Source of the DNA: Capra hircus
Lineage: Eukaryota > Chordata > Mammalia > Artiodactyla > Bovidae
Length of the DNA stretch: 64,000 bases
Assembly: GCF_001704415.2 (NCBI RefSeq)
Contig: NC_030822.1
Coordinates: 57,033,345-57,097,344, forward strand
Direction: 5' to 3'
Each line of letters begins with the position of its first letter. Within the stretch, counting starts at the first letter, position 1. The notes below the pieces were generated by a model that saw nothing but the letters and a program-made list of their open reading frames with translations, was not told the DNA's origin and made no database searches. Of the stretch, positions 42,111 to 53,394 are shown in pieces. The position numbers and the translations under genes are program-made.

Positions 42111-42239
42111 TGTGATGGAGGAAATGACCACTGTTTTCTGTTTGTTGTTTCCCCCCCCAGAGATATGGTAAAGCTGAGATAATTTGTATGGAGGCTGCCT
42201 CTCCTCTAAATCCAAACCCCACACTTCGTGATAAACAGC

Positions 42240-42300
42240 ATGAAGGTGATAGCTCTATGTATTATATATATTATATAGTTCTATATGTATTATCTATCCC
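42240..42300. repeat. TA-rich imperfect repeat
   Basis: 'tatgtattatatatattata' and a second 'tatgtattatctatcc' form a small AT-rich duplication. Confidence 0.7.
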
Positions 42301-42415
42301 CCTGAGCCAGGAGATAGATTTACACATGTGTCTCATATATTCCACCAGTGCCTCAGAGTGATGCTTTGTATCAGTAGCTCTGGACACCTAGAAGCAGCAG
42401 CTCAGGTCATTAAGG

Positions 42416-42468
42416 AAACACACACACACACGCACACACACACATACACACACACACACACACACACT
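42416..42468. repeat. (CA)n microsatellite
   Basis: CA repeat with two single-base interruptions. The Thr-His open frame here is an artefact. Confidence 0.95.
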
Positions 42469-42804
42469 GCAGCCACTCTAGGAACACAGAACCAACAGGA
42501 GACAGATGGGGAGGACTCTGGCAGGAAGGTCTCACTTACAAATACAAATGACAAATAACTTCTTGTTCTGACTCTCTGTAAGTTTCTTAGAGATAAAGGA
42601 GCTGTCAGGGCTATCTTATCCTTTTACTTCTCAGAATTATTTAAATGAAAGTAGAGTTCAAGGCCAAGTTATTTGAATTGGCTACATTTCTGGTTTAGCT
42701 TAGCCATGGAAAGACGTCTGTGGTTTTGAAGTTCATGGCAGTTGGTGAGCCCCATGCTATGGTCCAGGGGTTCCTGAAATACACTGATCATCTTTCCTCA
42801 AGAT

Positions 42805-43040
42805 AATTGTTAACTTTCATCGAGTATTGTGTCCCAGGGCCTATATACCAAAGGCTTCAAATCAATGATCCCATTGACTTCCCACACCAATCTTACAAAT
42901 TTTATTAGGCCCATTTTACAGATGAGAACAGTGAAACTTAGGAAACTAATAACTTGCCCACAAACATCCAACTAGCTAAAATCAGCAGAAGAAAGATATG
43001 AACCCAAGACTGCTTGAGTCTTAACTACACAAGACCACAG
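42805..43040 (-). mobile_element. MIR SINE, near full length
   Basis: Reverse MIR: 'cgagtattgtgtcccagggc', 'cccattttacagatgagaac', 'taacttgcccacaaacatcc', 'gaacccaagactgcttgagt'. Confidence 0.85.
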
Positions 43041-43227
43041 ACTTCAGTGAGATGTGTGTTTTTAAGGATACTGGACTGCTGGGGCCAAAGCTAAGGGGAT
43101 TTACAAAAGAAGAAATTTCACAATATTTTTACAGTCATGTACAGTGTACCATGGAGTGCGCATAGTCATGAAGCATGTTAGGCTAGGTTCTTTAAGAGGC
43201 AGATAGAAACAAGTGACAATTCACTTT

Positions 43228-43440
43228 CATTCATGCATTTATTCATCTTTGCTTTAATTCAGATGTTGAACCAACATATCCTGAACTGTTCACTGGAAAT
43301 TAATAACTCCTGATCTCTGCACTCACTAAGCTCAAAGTTTAATGGTCAGGGGCGGTGGGAACCAACTTGTAAATCAATGACAACACTGCCATTACCTGCT
43401 TTGGTGCATGGGAACTGTGCAAGCCCAGAGGAGGGTCATC
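43228..43440 (-). mobile_element. L2 3'-end fragment
   Basis: Antisense L2: 'tcatgcatttattcatcttt', 'ctgatctctgcactcactaa', 'gctcaaagtttaatggtcag'. Diverged. Confidence 0.5.
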
Positions 43441-43489
43441 CAGACCAGAATGGAACAAAGGAGCAAAAGTCTTCAAATATTAAAAGAAA

Positions 43490-43625
43490 TTTTGAGTTCT
43501 GTCAGTGTGATCTTGAGCCAGTTCAAACTCTTTTTTTGCTGGATGGCAGAAATATCAGTCTAATGATATTGCCAATCCTAAAAGAGTCAGGTAGAGGATG
43601 AAATGAGTTAATGTAAATGAAAGCA
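43490..43625 (+). mobile_element. MIR SINE fragment
   Basis: Forward MIR: 'gtgtgatcttgagccagttc', 'gaggatgaaatgagttaatg', 'taaatgaaagcactattatt'. Confidence 0.6.
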
Positions 43626-43939
43626 CTATTATTCATCATCATAATAGCAAAGATATAAAATACGGGAAAGGTAAGTATGAACAGTTATAAAAGTAAAGCA
43701 AATGTTTCTATAATATAGGATTAAGTAAGAGTATAGTAAAACAATATGGATACACCAAGGAAATGACTCGATATCCCTGGAATTTTGAAATCACCAGCCT
43801 CAAATTTCTCCATTTGGGATTAAGGAGGAAAAGTATTTTCAGAAATTGGCAGGTGTAATTAATTCTCCCTAGAGTAGGAGAATAAAAAACATAATTAATG
43901 CTTTCCATTAGACCTCACAGAAATCAATCAAATCCTAAG

Positions 43940-44177
43940 CATGTCCTGACCATAGCCATGTGCCCAGCACTGTGGGGGTTTGTATGTAGAACTCCAAAGA
44001 GCTAGTGAGTTAGTTGGAAATAAATAAATACATATATTAAATACTTAGCTACCAAACTGCAATTAACTTTGGTCCCTGTGGGAGAAGGAAAATTTTAGCA
44101 TAAGCTCAAGCAGTGAGAGATACTTTGATGGAAGCAATGGAAACTGAATTACATCTTAAAGAAAGGCTAAGATTTGG
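43940..44177 (-). mobile_element. L2 fragment (antisense), left part
   Basis: 'catgtgcccagcactgtggg', 'actccaaagagctagtgag', 'gaaactgaattacatcttaa'. Interrupted by a SINE. Confidence 0.55.
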
Positions 44178-44517
44178 GGGCTTCCCTGGTGGCTCAGTGG
44201 TAAAGAATGTGCCTGTAAATGTAGGAGACATGGGTTCCATCCCTGACCTGGATGATCTCACATGCCACGGAGCAACTAAGCTCGTGCGCTGGAACTAGTG
44301 AGCCTGTGCTGTAAGAGTCTGGAAGCCACAACTACTGGGCCCACGAGCTGCAGCTCCTGAAGTCCGCTCACTCTAGAGCTCGTGCTCTGCAACAAGAGAA
44401 GCCGCCGCAATGAGACGTCCATGCACCACAGATAGAGAGTATCCCCCACTCACCACAACTAGAGAAAAGCCCACGCAGCCACAGAGACCCCGCACAGCCA
44501 AAAATAAGTAAATAAGC
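44178..44517 (+). mobile_element. CHR-type SINE, long form
   Basis: 'ggcttccctggtggctcag', 'catgccacggagcaactaag', 'ggaagccacaactactgggc', 'gcaacaagagaagccgccgc', 'ccgcacagccaaaaataagt'. Nearly complete, about 340 bases, with an A-rich end. Confidence 0.88.
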
Positions 44518-45390
44518 CATGTAGAGCATCTGCAGATGGGGATGCTAGGGTAGATTTGGAAGGACCTGGCTAGAGGGCTGTCAAAGCAGAGTCAGTGACC
44601 GCAGAATAGGGCGGATGAAACCAAATTATATTCTGAGCTGCAGAGTCTAGATTTCATGCTTCTGCCAAGTTGACTCTTTTTCGTCGGTTCATACCACGGA
44701 CTGTCATGACAGTTTTGTTTTGTAACAGATTGAGGGGTGGCTTGGGGAAAAACCAAGAACGAGGAGAAAGCCCAAAGCAGAGACTCTCTGTGATCTTCGC
44801 TCCATTAATGAGGATGCATTTGCCAGAACAAAGAAGAAAGGGCAGATCTGAGGGGAAATGATAGGGCTGGGAGTATTAGAAATAAAAATGAGAAATGGAG
44901 AAGAAGAAAAAGTCAGAGAATCCTGCCGAGAGTCTAGGAGGCTGGGAAACCAGAAGAAAAATGGTGCCTCTGGAGGGGGAGCAAGCATTCCGAAAGAGGA
45001 AACCTAGTGATTTTAAGTTTGAAAGTGTCAGTCTGAGGTGCTGGGAAAGTCATTCCAATGGGGAAAAGCATGTCATATAAGCCCTCAGGATAATGAGATT
45101 GAAATGGCAGCAGTGAGATCAGGACTGGATGTGTACACAAGAGAGATGTACTGGAGGTGACAGTCAACAAGCTCTTGGAGAAAGTGGTTAGAAGGACAAA
45201 GGGAGAAGAGCTTAAAAACAGGTTCCCAGAAAATCCTTACATTTAGGAAGGCAGGATGAAAATGAAACATTAACCCCCCCACCAAACTCTGATACATGAT
45301 GATTAAAGTAGGTAAGACTATTGCACATGAGGGACTTGTCAGTGGTGCTACACAGCAGAGATCAAGAATAACAGAGCAAAGGGCTGAAAA
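44518..45390 (-). mobile_element. L2 (antisense), right part, weak
   Basis: 'aaattatattctgagctgca' and 'gattttaagtttgaaagtgt' follow the antisense L2 order after the SINE. Beyond about 44670 the match is patchy and could include unrelated DNA. Confidence 0.35.
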
Positions 45391-45451
45391 GGCTATTTGT
45401 TCTGCAAGAAGACATATCAGTCTAATTTGGGAACAAATGCCAGCTTGTATG

Positions 45452-45658
45452 GGACTTCCCAGGTGGCTTATCAGGAAAGAATCTGCCTGCAATTCAGAAG
45501 ACATTCAGGAGACATGGCTCCGATCCCTGGGTCGGGAAGATCCCCTGGAGAAGGAAATGGCAACCCACTCCAGTATTCTTGTCTGAGAAATCCCATGGAT
45601 GGAGGAGCCTGACAGGGTTGCAAGGGTCAGGCACAACTGATTGGCTAAGCAACAACAA
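45452..45658 (+). mobile_element. Bov-tA SINE, full length
   Basis: 'gacttcccaggtggcttatc', 'gatccctgggtcgggaagat', 'ggcaacccactccagtattc', then an (AAC) tail. TSD: 'ccagcttgtatg' at 45440-45451 and 'ccagcttgcatg' at 45659-45670. Confidence 0.94.
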
Positions 45659-45670
45659 CCAGCTTGCATG

Positions 45671-46284
45671 AAAGCCAAGACTGGGGTAGCAGGAAGTGAT
45701 ATCTGCAAAGACCATGAGCCTGAAAAGTTAACCAGGAGAAAGGAAGAGGAGAAATTAGAAAGTATGATAGGATCAAACACAGGGCTTTCTGCAGTATAGA
45801 GACTGCAGCACACGGAGAGAAAGAGTCTGAAGCTGGCAGAGATGGAGGAGATGGAGGAACTAGCTATATCTTGTGGAAGCAAACCTCCAGAGGAGTCATG
45901 GGTTCAGAGCTCAAAGGAAGCAGTTAGCTTTAAATAAGCGGAGAGATACCTTTTCCTTTGAAAATAAAGGGAAATAGTCCACCTCAGAGACAGAGTTTTT
46001 ATGTTGTGAGAATGACTATACGATATGTTCCAAAAGATGTCTTTAGTTTCCCACCAATCTGAAATGGCCATGTATCTATCACACGTGAGGAAGAAATCTT
46101 TGAAAGTGTAAGTTACCCAGATCTTCAGATTGTTACTGCAGCGTAACACAGCCCATCCTGGTTAAATGCAAGGAGAAAGTTGCCTCCTGAGATTAGAACA
46201 GCAGGAAGAATTGAGATTTTTAAGGGGAAAATAGTTATGAAATAACTGCAGGAGTATCCAAGTGATTCAAAAGATTCTTTTTCT
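45671..46284. other. Unassigned stretch
   Basis: About 600 bases, no gene or confident repeat; may continue old L2. Confidence 0.35.
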
Positions 46285-46556
46285 GATCATATGTTTCCAA
46301 AATTTCAAACCTACAGAAAAGTACAGAAACTGGTATAGTGACCACCTATAGACCCTTCACCCAGACTCACCAACTGCACAACATTTTGCACATTTTCTTT
46401 TGTTCTCTGAGTATAATGCATAGACACACACACACACACACACACAGACACACACACACACACACACACCCTTTTTTTTTTCTTTAAAAAGAATATTTGA
46501 AAGTAAGTAGCAGGCATCACATCAGTTCACTCTGAGTATTTCAGCAGATGTCTTTT
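46285..46556. mobile_element. Ancient mammalian repeat, first part
   Basis: 'aatttcaaacctacagaaaa', 'acccttcacccagactcacc' and 'ttgaaagtaagtagcaggca' are a familiar old L1-era mammalian repeat. It resumes at 46867-46935 and about 47150-47275. I cannot name the subfamily or its strand with confidence. Confidence 0.55.
46425..46470. repeat. (CA)n microsatellite
   Basis: CA run inside the old repeat, with one AG interruption; a T-rich run follows. Confidence 0.95.
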
Positions 46557-46573
46557 AAGAATAAGGGTGTTCT

Positions 46574-46849
46574 GAACTTATGGTGGCTGGAGGGGAAGGA
46601 TGCGGAGAATAGTTAGGGAGTTTGGGATGGACATGTACACACGCCTATATTCAAAATGGATAACCAACAAGGACCTACTGTGTGCCACAGGAAACTCTGC
46701 TCAATGTTATGTGACAGCCTGGATGGGAGGGAAGCTTAGGGGAGAATGGGTACATATATATGTATAGCTGAGTCCTCTTGCTGTTCACCTGAAACTGTTG
46801 CAACATGGTTACTTGGCTATACCTTACTACAAAATAAAAATTTTAAAAA
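46574..46849 (+). mobile_element. L1 3'UTR insertion with 17-bp TSD
   Basis: 'gtttgggatggacatgtaca', 'ggataaccaacaaggaccta', 'ttgctgttcacctgaaactg' and an A-rich tail mark an L1 3' end. TSD: 'aagaataagggtgttct' at 46557-46573 and, with one mismatch, at 46850-46866. Confidence 0.93.
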
Positions 46850-46935
46850 AAGAATAAGGATGTTCTCCTATAGAACTACAATACCATTATTATACCAAAA
46901 ACTTTCATAGTAATACACTAGTTTTATCTCATATA

Positions 46936-47148
46936 CTTGTGTGCTTAGTCGTGTCTGACACTTTGTGGCCCCATGGATGGTAGCCTGCCAGGCCCCTCTG
47001 TTTATGGAATTTTCCAGGCAAGAATACTGGAGTGGGTTGCCATGTCCTTCTCCAGGGGATCTCCCTGACCCAGGGATCAAACTCACATCTCTGGTGTCTC
47101 CTGCATTGGCGGGCAGGCTCTTTGCCACTAGCGCCACCTAGGAAGCCC
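46936..47148 (-). mobile_element. Bov-tA SINE, full length
   Basis: Reverse strand: 'gtgcttagtcgtgtctgaca', 'ggtagcctgccaggcccctc', 'gccatgtccttctccagggg', 'gccacctaggaagccc'. It lies inside the old repeat. Confidence 0.93.
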
Positions 47149-47275
47149 TTACCTAGTGTACATCCATTTTCAAAACTTCCCACATGTCCTTACATTTGCT
47201 TCACAGGTGTTCCACCCCCCACGATTACGATCCCATCAAAGATCACATGCTGTACTTGGTACATATGTATTTACC

Positions 47276-48240
47276 CAAAAGCAGGAAGGTTGCCTAGGCA
47301 GAATTTGGATAGCCTGATCTTTCAATAGGCTAGATTTGCTCCATGGGGAAACAGGAGTTACAGCATGTATGGAGATGGACTTGGTTGGAGAACACAGGCC
47401 TTTGCCTGAGGTTATCTGTCATGGTAACGGTGGGGGTGATGAGACGATGATGAGGAAGATGAAAAGGAAGACGAATGAGGCGTAGCATCAAAGGAAAATG
47501 ACAATTTTCAGATATTAAAGGGCCAACAAAGAAAAAATTAGAAATATGATTTGGCAATATAAAAATTAATATTAATTAGACTCTTTATGCTCTACTAAAA
47601 ATGCTTAATTATATGCATTAAATAAGAAATCATTAAATGTATGTGAAATTAATTTGTTCTAAGCTCTCTCAACGTACATGCTCAATTTGCAAGTAGCAGC
47701 TCCTCCCAACTTAATTAATTAGAGTTGGCACTGATGATGGAATATTTATTTATGGACCAGGTGCCATGAAAGAGGAATGGGCTATGTACACTACAGGGAA
47801 TGCCAAAGGGGATTTAAGATGTAAGAGACTGAGAAGCCTAGAATCTCGGAGCTAGTGTGACCTTTGTGGTTATTTATTTCAGTACATCCCTTTATATCAT
47901 AGGATCTATGATGGCTATAATACAAGGCTATGTGCCACTCTCAATATTTCAAGATGACTCACAGAAACACTAGATTTACTCATGATAAGGCTACACAGGC
48001 TAGATAAAGTATCAGCATTTTTAATTTTGTGTTTCACCTTTGCTTGTAATAAAATTAACTCTTTATTGTCCAATAGCAGTTAAATATGTCTTTGATGGAT
48101 GGAAACGAGACGAGTAACAAACTTTTCTTTAATCAGAGAGTCTATTTCGGTAGAAGAGATTTTTTGAAGCTAGGGAAAAGGGCACGGTGCAGAGGGAACT
48201 AAGAGTGTAAGTACTCACATTGAAAAGATGGAAAAATACT
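47276..48240. other. Unassigned stretch with AT-rich homeobox-motif cluster
   Basis: No gene or repeat. 47555-47770 is AT-rich with repeated TAATTA-type words ('acttaattaattagagttgg', 'gcttaattatatgcattaaa') and has no repeat hallmark. It is the best-looking noncoding-element candidate by motif density. Confidence 0.35.
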
Positions 48241-48244
48241 CTTC

Positions 48245-48335
48245 TTGCTACCAAACCCTCACTTTATAAGATGCCTAGATTGCCCAAGTGACATACCTAA
48301 GTTCATGCAGTTATTTACCAGAGGCAATTAACAGC
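48245..48335 (-). mobile_element. MIR-like fragment
   Basis: 'ttgcccaagtgacataccta' and 'agttcatgcagttatttacc' resemble reverse MIR. Confidence 0.4.
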
Positions 48336-48639
48336 AATCTCCTAGCACATCAAAGGTTAGTTGAGGAATAAATTTAGTGAGCCACAAGTGGGATATCCCT
48401 GGTGACAGAAAGTCTTGAGAAGGGAAGTCAGTCAGGAAAATGTTGCTTACGAACCAAGCAGGGTAATGGTGTCCTGGTGTCAAACAGTGGAAGGATGGGG
48501 GCGTTTATGTAGGGGTGCAATCAAGAGGCCTCAGTGACTGAGGAGATCTTGGCTTGGAGACTTGAGTAGAGCCCGGAAGGAAAGGAAGCATCAGACCCGG
48601 GGTGGGGTGGGGAAGCAGAGGGTGGGACAAATGGAGAGG

Positions 48640-48898
48640 GGAGCATGGAAACAAAGACACTACCATATGTAAAACAGATAGCCGTGTGACTCAAGAAGCT
48701 CAAACCAGCGTTCCAGAAGCTCAAACCAGCGCTCCGTGACAACCTAGAGGGGTGCAATGGGGCAGGAGGCGGGAGGTAGGCTCAAGAGGGAGAGCACATA
48801 TATATGCCTATGGCTGGTTCATGTTGATGTATGGCGAAGCCAACACAATATTGTAGAGTAATTTATCCTTCAATTAAAAATGATTTTTTTTTAAAAAA
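48640..48898 (+). mobile_element. Ruminant L1 3'UTR fragment
   Basis: 'catggaaacaaagacactac', 'gcctatggctggttcatgtt' and 'gatgtatggcgaagccaaca' match the ruminant L1 3' end, with an A-rich tail. An internal 21-base unit ('ccagaagctcaaaccagcg') is duplicated in tandem at about 48692-48734. Confidence 0.88.
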
Positions 48899-49505
48899 CA
48901 CACTCAGATTTTAAGTGGCAGCTTATGTCGAGGGAGGGAGCGTGAGAAGGGAAAGAGAATTGAAGACAAACATTAGAAAATGACTTCAGAAGACCTAGGA
49001 AGGTTGGGATTCTAAGATCCACTTCTGGGCTGAAAGGCTTCTTGGGCCTTTCTGAAGCCAGGGACGGGAAGATTAAGAAGCCTGGTATCTAGTTCTGTGC
49101 CCGCAATTAGAGGCCTCTGCTCAAGGCAGACACCAGGGGTCAGTGCAACCCCAGCTTCTCTATAAGGAGGTATGAGTCCCTTTCCTTGAGCGTCTGTTCA
49201 TTACCAAGAGAATTTAAGAGAACTCTAAAAGGCAGATTCGTTTACGATCGCAGCATTTACAAGCAGTTGTAATTATGGTGTATGAAAAACAATTATTCCC
49301 TCCTAAAATTGCTCTTTTAATTTTCTCTTATATTTCCCATAGTGAACATTTAGTAAGCCTCATTGCCTCACATACTGCCTTGGATACGTGCACCGAGGCT
49401 CCTTAACGTTAGGATAGGAAACAGACATCACATTCACACTCACATTACACAGACTGGTTCCAGGACTGCATGGTGGGTGTCTCCGATGGAACCCCCAACT
49501 CAACC
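48899..49505. other. Unassigned stretch
   Basis: About 600 bases. 49200-49350 is AT-rich and non-repetitive; no gene seen. Confidence 0.4.
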
Positions 49506-49509
49506 CCAC

Positions 49510-49805
49510 CTGGAGCACACCCAGTCCTCCCCACAAATCCACCTCAAGAGCCACCTCTGCTATGAAACCTTTCTGTATTGCACTCCCAAGACCTAGCCAC
49601 CCCATTCTTCATGCCACCATGTTCCCTGAGCAGACGTTTTTCACCTGAGAAACTTTCATCAGCTTCTTTGTTTACATGCCAGTCTTTACAAAATCGTACA
49701 TACCTTAAAGGCAAAGGCCTTACCTTCTGGGTTACCAGTCCCCAATGCCTGACACCCAGAAAATCCTAATAAATCAGTTTGGGGTTAAACAAATGAATGA
49801 TTAAG
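49510..49805 (+). mobile_element. L2 3' end
   Basis: 'gctatgaaacctttctgtat', 'taccttaaaggcaaaggcct' and the terminal 'cagtttggggttaaacaaatg' follow the L2 3' order ('ccttaagggcagggac ... aataaatatttgttgaatga'). Confidence 0.65.
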
Positions 49806-50401
49806 TCTAAAAAGGACTGGCCAGTGGATATGGAGAGACAAGGAAGAAGGCAAGGATATAACACCAATGAGGACCTTTGACACAAAGAAAAAAAATAAGA
49901 GGGGCCTGACTTGGTCTGAGGTCCTTCTATAGACATAATAGAACATGACACACAAGACTGCATTGTGGGGTGCCCTGGACGTCAAGCAAAGAAATTTAGG
50001 CTTGATGAGACAAATGATAGAAGATCATAGTGGATTTGGATTCTGGTCATTGTGAAAAATAGCTGGCTTCTGATTTCTCTCTCAGGCCATAGCTGAACAC
50101 ACTGCTCTCCTAACAAAGGTCACAAAACTGGCTGCTTTCCCAAAATGTCAGCTTGCGAACAGTTCAGTTTCCATATTTCCCACCTCCGCCAAGAAAAGTG
50201 GGAGAAGCGACAGGAGTCAGGAGCTGAGTGCACCTGCCTCCTGAGGACTTCCCTGGGAGCTCAGATGCTTTTGCAGAAATGCATCCCATTTCAAAATGTC
50301 CTGAGATCTTGATGGGGATGTAGAGAAACAATACCCAGCAGGGTCTCTAATTCTGCCTTTCAAGAGAATAGGTGTCCAGAGGAGATGGACAGGGATGAGA
50401 A
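49806..50401. other. Unassigned stretch
   Basis: No gene or confident repeat in these ~600 bases. The last 30 bases may still be homologous to sequence beyond the 55.6-kb inverted copy. Confidence 0.4.
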
Positions 50402-50646
50402 ACAAACAATTTTCACAATCAGGAGCAATGACATTTAATAAAGTGATTAGTCAGTGACATTAAATAAGTTCTCAGGCCATCTTGAAGTGATTAATGTGGG
50501 TGGATGGAGGCCAGGATCTGTTAGGGGAGGGATGTGGAGGGCAGTTCTTTTGATTAAAAAGGGTGTGTTGGGGGGAGTGAAATTTCAGGGAAGTGTTGTT
50601 ATTAATTGGTTGTCCTTAGCCTTAAGATGGTCTTGACTATTAAATA
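50402..50646 (+). repeat. Unidentified inverted element, copy A
   Basis: About 245 bases whose reverse complement is at 55621-55860. The core 50437-50517 matches 55744-55824 at 79 of 81 positions by eye; the flanks match only loosely, with gaps. The core carries two AAGTGATTA-type words 44 bases apart and 'gttctcaggccatcttgaag'. I recognise no transposon family, no open frame, no poly-A and no TSD. Confidence 0.85.
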
Positions 50647-51470
50647 GCTTTATCTCTTTACAGTAGGAGAGTGAGCAGGAGGGAAGAGTCCCATGTGAAG
50701 GACAGAAGGAAGGTGCTGGCGCCAAGAGTCCTTTGCCAGAATCAGACACTTAGTGATTTACAAACACTTTGGACTGCTTATCCACTGATATTTCCTTGTT
50801 TTCTCTAAAATGTTAAAGGAGCTTCTGAATTCCTTTATTTCCCTTTTTCTACCAGTGCATGGACAGTCCTGAGAATCACAGTGGCTTCCTATTTGAGTGC
50901 CTAGCTGTAACCCCCTGCTGGTGAGAGTGGAGGAAACGACCAGTTTATATTCTCCATCTGGTTTAGGAGCTCCATGGAAACATCAAGGGAGATAAAGGAA
51001 GATGGAGAGAACTTTTTGTTAGGCGTAGCCCCCAGTACCTTGTTGAAAGCAGTGACCCTTAGAAAAGTACTTATGTCTACAGAATTTCAGAATTAATTAA
51101 TGAGAAGTCACTGACTCCCAGGATTTAGGATTTCATGAACCAGAGAAAGATTTTGGATTTCATGGGCCAGTAAATTTTCTTTAAGAAGAAACATCAGTTC
51201 TTTATATCACCAAATAAAGTAATAACAAATAAATTACCATTCACCACTAACAAAATTATATGAAATATAAAAGATGGGAAGAACATAAACAAAATGATTA
51301 AAGAAAATTAAATATAATAGAATTTGCTTTATGAGAAACTTAGTCTTTATTGTAATTTTTTTCATTTTGTAAATTACTTTTTGACCAATCAAATAGTCAT
51401 CCACATAACTGGGAGAAGGCTTAGCATAAACAACCTCTAAGACACCAGCAGAAACTGACTGGATAAACAC
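50647..51470. other. Unassigned stretch
   Basis: About 820 bases with no gene or confident repeat. Confidence 0.4.
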
Positions 51471-51474
51471 AATA

Positions 51475-51725
51475 GCAATAGCTGATACTCCATGAGCACT
51501 TGCTAGCTGTTGATAAAATGGCACTAATATAACTTACAATGGTTTGTTTTATATGGATTTTTCCGTGTATTGATTCATCTCATCTTCACAACACCCCTAG
51601 AAAGGGCCTCTATTATTACCCTTATTTTACAGAGAAGAAACTGACGTGCAGATACATTAAGTGACTTACTCAAGTCTTACAGCAGGGCCCGGTGAAGCTA
51701 GAACTCAACCCCAGGCTCTCTGGAG
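51475..51725 (-). mobile_element. MIR SINE, near full length
   Basis: Reverse MIR: 'catctcatcttcacaacacc', 'cttattttacagagaagaaa', 'taagtgacttactcaagtct', 'ctagaactcaaccccaggct'. Confidence 0.85.
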
Positions 51726-51836
51726 GAGGCTTAGAGCATCACTGTGGGTTACTTGGCTGAAACAGAAACAATCTACATGGGCAAAGCCAAGTAATCCATG
51801 TGAATTCTAGGTTGGAATTAGAAAGAGGAGTGCGTG

Positions 51837-51837
<1 letters not shown>

Positions 51838-51888
<51 letters not shown>
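51838..51888. repeat. (TG)n microsatellite
   Basis: A pure TG run of about 38 bases (51842-51880) extended by 'tatgtgta'. Confidence 0.95.
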
Positions 51889-52084
51889 GGAGGTGGGATA
51901 TGGACCTGGGTACATGCCCTTCATCCAATGATTAAAAGAAAAAACTTACAGCTTCATAGCCATGTGAATATTATACCATTTGAGTCTTCAAAAACTTTTT
52001 CCAGTGTGGCAGAGTATATTTTATGTCATCCATTTTAAAGACACAGCAATCTGTAGGAAAATACGAAGTTGCATTGCTAACTAT

Positions 52085-52295
52085 AATACCTAATCTTTAC
52101 TATCCCTTTCACATATATTAATTCTAGTCCTCACAATAACCTAAGGAGTTTCACAAGATTATTACACAGATTAGTGTTACTTTATTATTTAACAGATTGG
52201 TGCTGTTTTACAGATTGAACTGGAACTCAGAGGGGTGAAGTGAATTACCCAAGATCACAGAGTTAGGGAATGGTGGTAGGATTCCAATCAAAGAC
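52085..52295 (-). mobile_element. MIR SINE, near full length
   Basis: Reverse MIR: 'attctagtcctcacaataac', 'tgttttacagattgaactgg', 'gaattacccaagatcacaga'. A small internal duplication ('aacagattggtgctg'-like) is present. Confidence 0.8.
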
Positions 52296-52492
52296 AGATA
52301 TGAGTTCCTTGGGGCTGGATCTTCCAGGGCTTTCTGGAAAAAAAAAAAAAAACATAATTAAAAAGACAAAATTAGGTGTCAAACTCATTTAGAAGGAGAA
52401 AGGAAATTTTAACAAATGAACACATTTTTAAAAGCTGATACATACCAAACTTTACAAAATCCAGGAAAATAACTTATTATTATTAACTCCCT

Positions 52493-52544
52493 AACATGGG
52501 GTCACAGAGAGTTGGACACAACTGAGCAACTGAACTGAACTGAA
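52493..52544 (+). mobile_element. BovB 3'-terminal scrap
   Basis: 'tggggtcacagagagttgga' then 'cacaactgagcaactgaact' is the last ~50 bases of BovB. Confidence 0.85.
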
Positions 52545-52599
52545 CACGTCTCTATCTCCTCCTTCCTCATGCTTTATGAAGTTATTATTCTTTGTTTTT

Positions 52600-53245
52600 T
52601 GGTTTTTGCTTTGTGTGTGTGTATTTAACTATAACAGAGAGGCTTTATTCAAAGAAGAACAACACATATATGGATATGTAACAGCAATTTGATCTTACCC
52701 ATTTGTGGAAGTTGACTAAGTAAGGTTCATTCTTCACATCTCCGGCTGGAGATTACAGACCATTGGGAAGACAGATGGGAAGGGACGATGGATGTAAAGA
52801 GAGAGATCCAGGACAAATCGGGCCGATATCAGGAGGTGAAAACCCATGAGATGGACAGAAATATTTCGTATTTGTTCTTGTCAGCTCTGACACAGTGGTA
52901 CGGACATCTGGCAGAACTGAAGTCTTTCGTCTTGGAGTTCATTATGCCTGTCCGTCTCTAGGTGTTGTAGGAGCTGGCAGCATATGCAGGGGATACTGGA
53001 GTCATTGCAATCCACCTGCTGCCTTAATGCCAGGTTGATTCAGCAGATCAGCAACAGTAGGCTGCGTCTTCACTTCCAGCTTCTAAATCTTCGGCAGGAA
53101 TCTCCCTGTGGCCCGTCACAGTCGGAAATATGAAAGACTGAATATTCTGGGAAGCGTATTTCAGCCCATCCAAGCTGACACATAACAAAGCAGTGTCGTG
53201 TTTTCTGCTGATATTGGTTAAGAGTTTAATAAATGTCAAATGTGT
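52600..53245 (-). pseudogene. Possible processed pseudogene, parent unknown
   Basis: Read on the minus strand, the left end has AATAAAG (about 52645) about 18-22 bases before a degraded A-rich tail (52555-52625), as in an mRNA 3' end. Upstream are coding-like fragments in shifted frames: a 63-residue frame at 53048-53239, then TVADLLNQPGIKAAGG and MTPVSPAYAASSYNT. I do not recognise the parent gene. An old transposon fragment is the alternative. Confidence 0.35.
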
Positions 53246-53269
53246 CTAGCTGCTTGACAGTGTTAAGTG

Positions 53270-53372
53270 CTTTATATCAATACTGATGATCTGTCTACAT
53301 GGGGTGTCAGTTTTTGAGAGAGGGTGTTGAGCTCTCTAACTATATTTGTATTTTTCTATTTCCCCTTTGCTG
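53270..53372 (-). mobile_element. Old L1 ORF2 fragment
   Basis: 'ctgatgatctgtctacatgg' and 'tttttctatttcccctttg' resemble the antisense L1 ORF2 segment 'tgatctatccattgatgaga ... tctatttctccctt'. Confidence 0.4.
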
Positions 53373-53394
53373 CACATTCCAAAATATTTTCCAT

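Noticed and set aside
42328..42558. Thr-His repeat protein
   Set aside because: It is a CA microsatellite translation.
50402..50646. Inverted pair explained as MIR, L2, SINE or L1
   Set aside because: None of the tRNA-like boxes, A-rich tails or L2/MIR core words occur in either copy.
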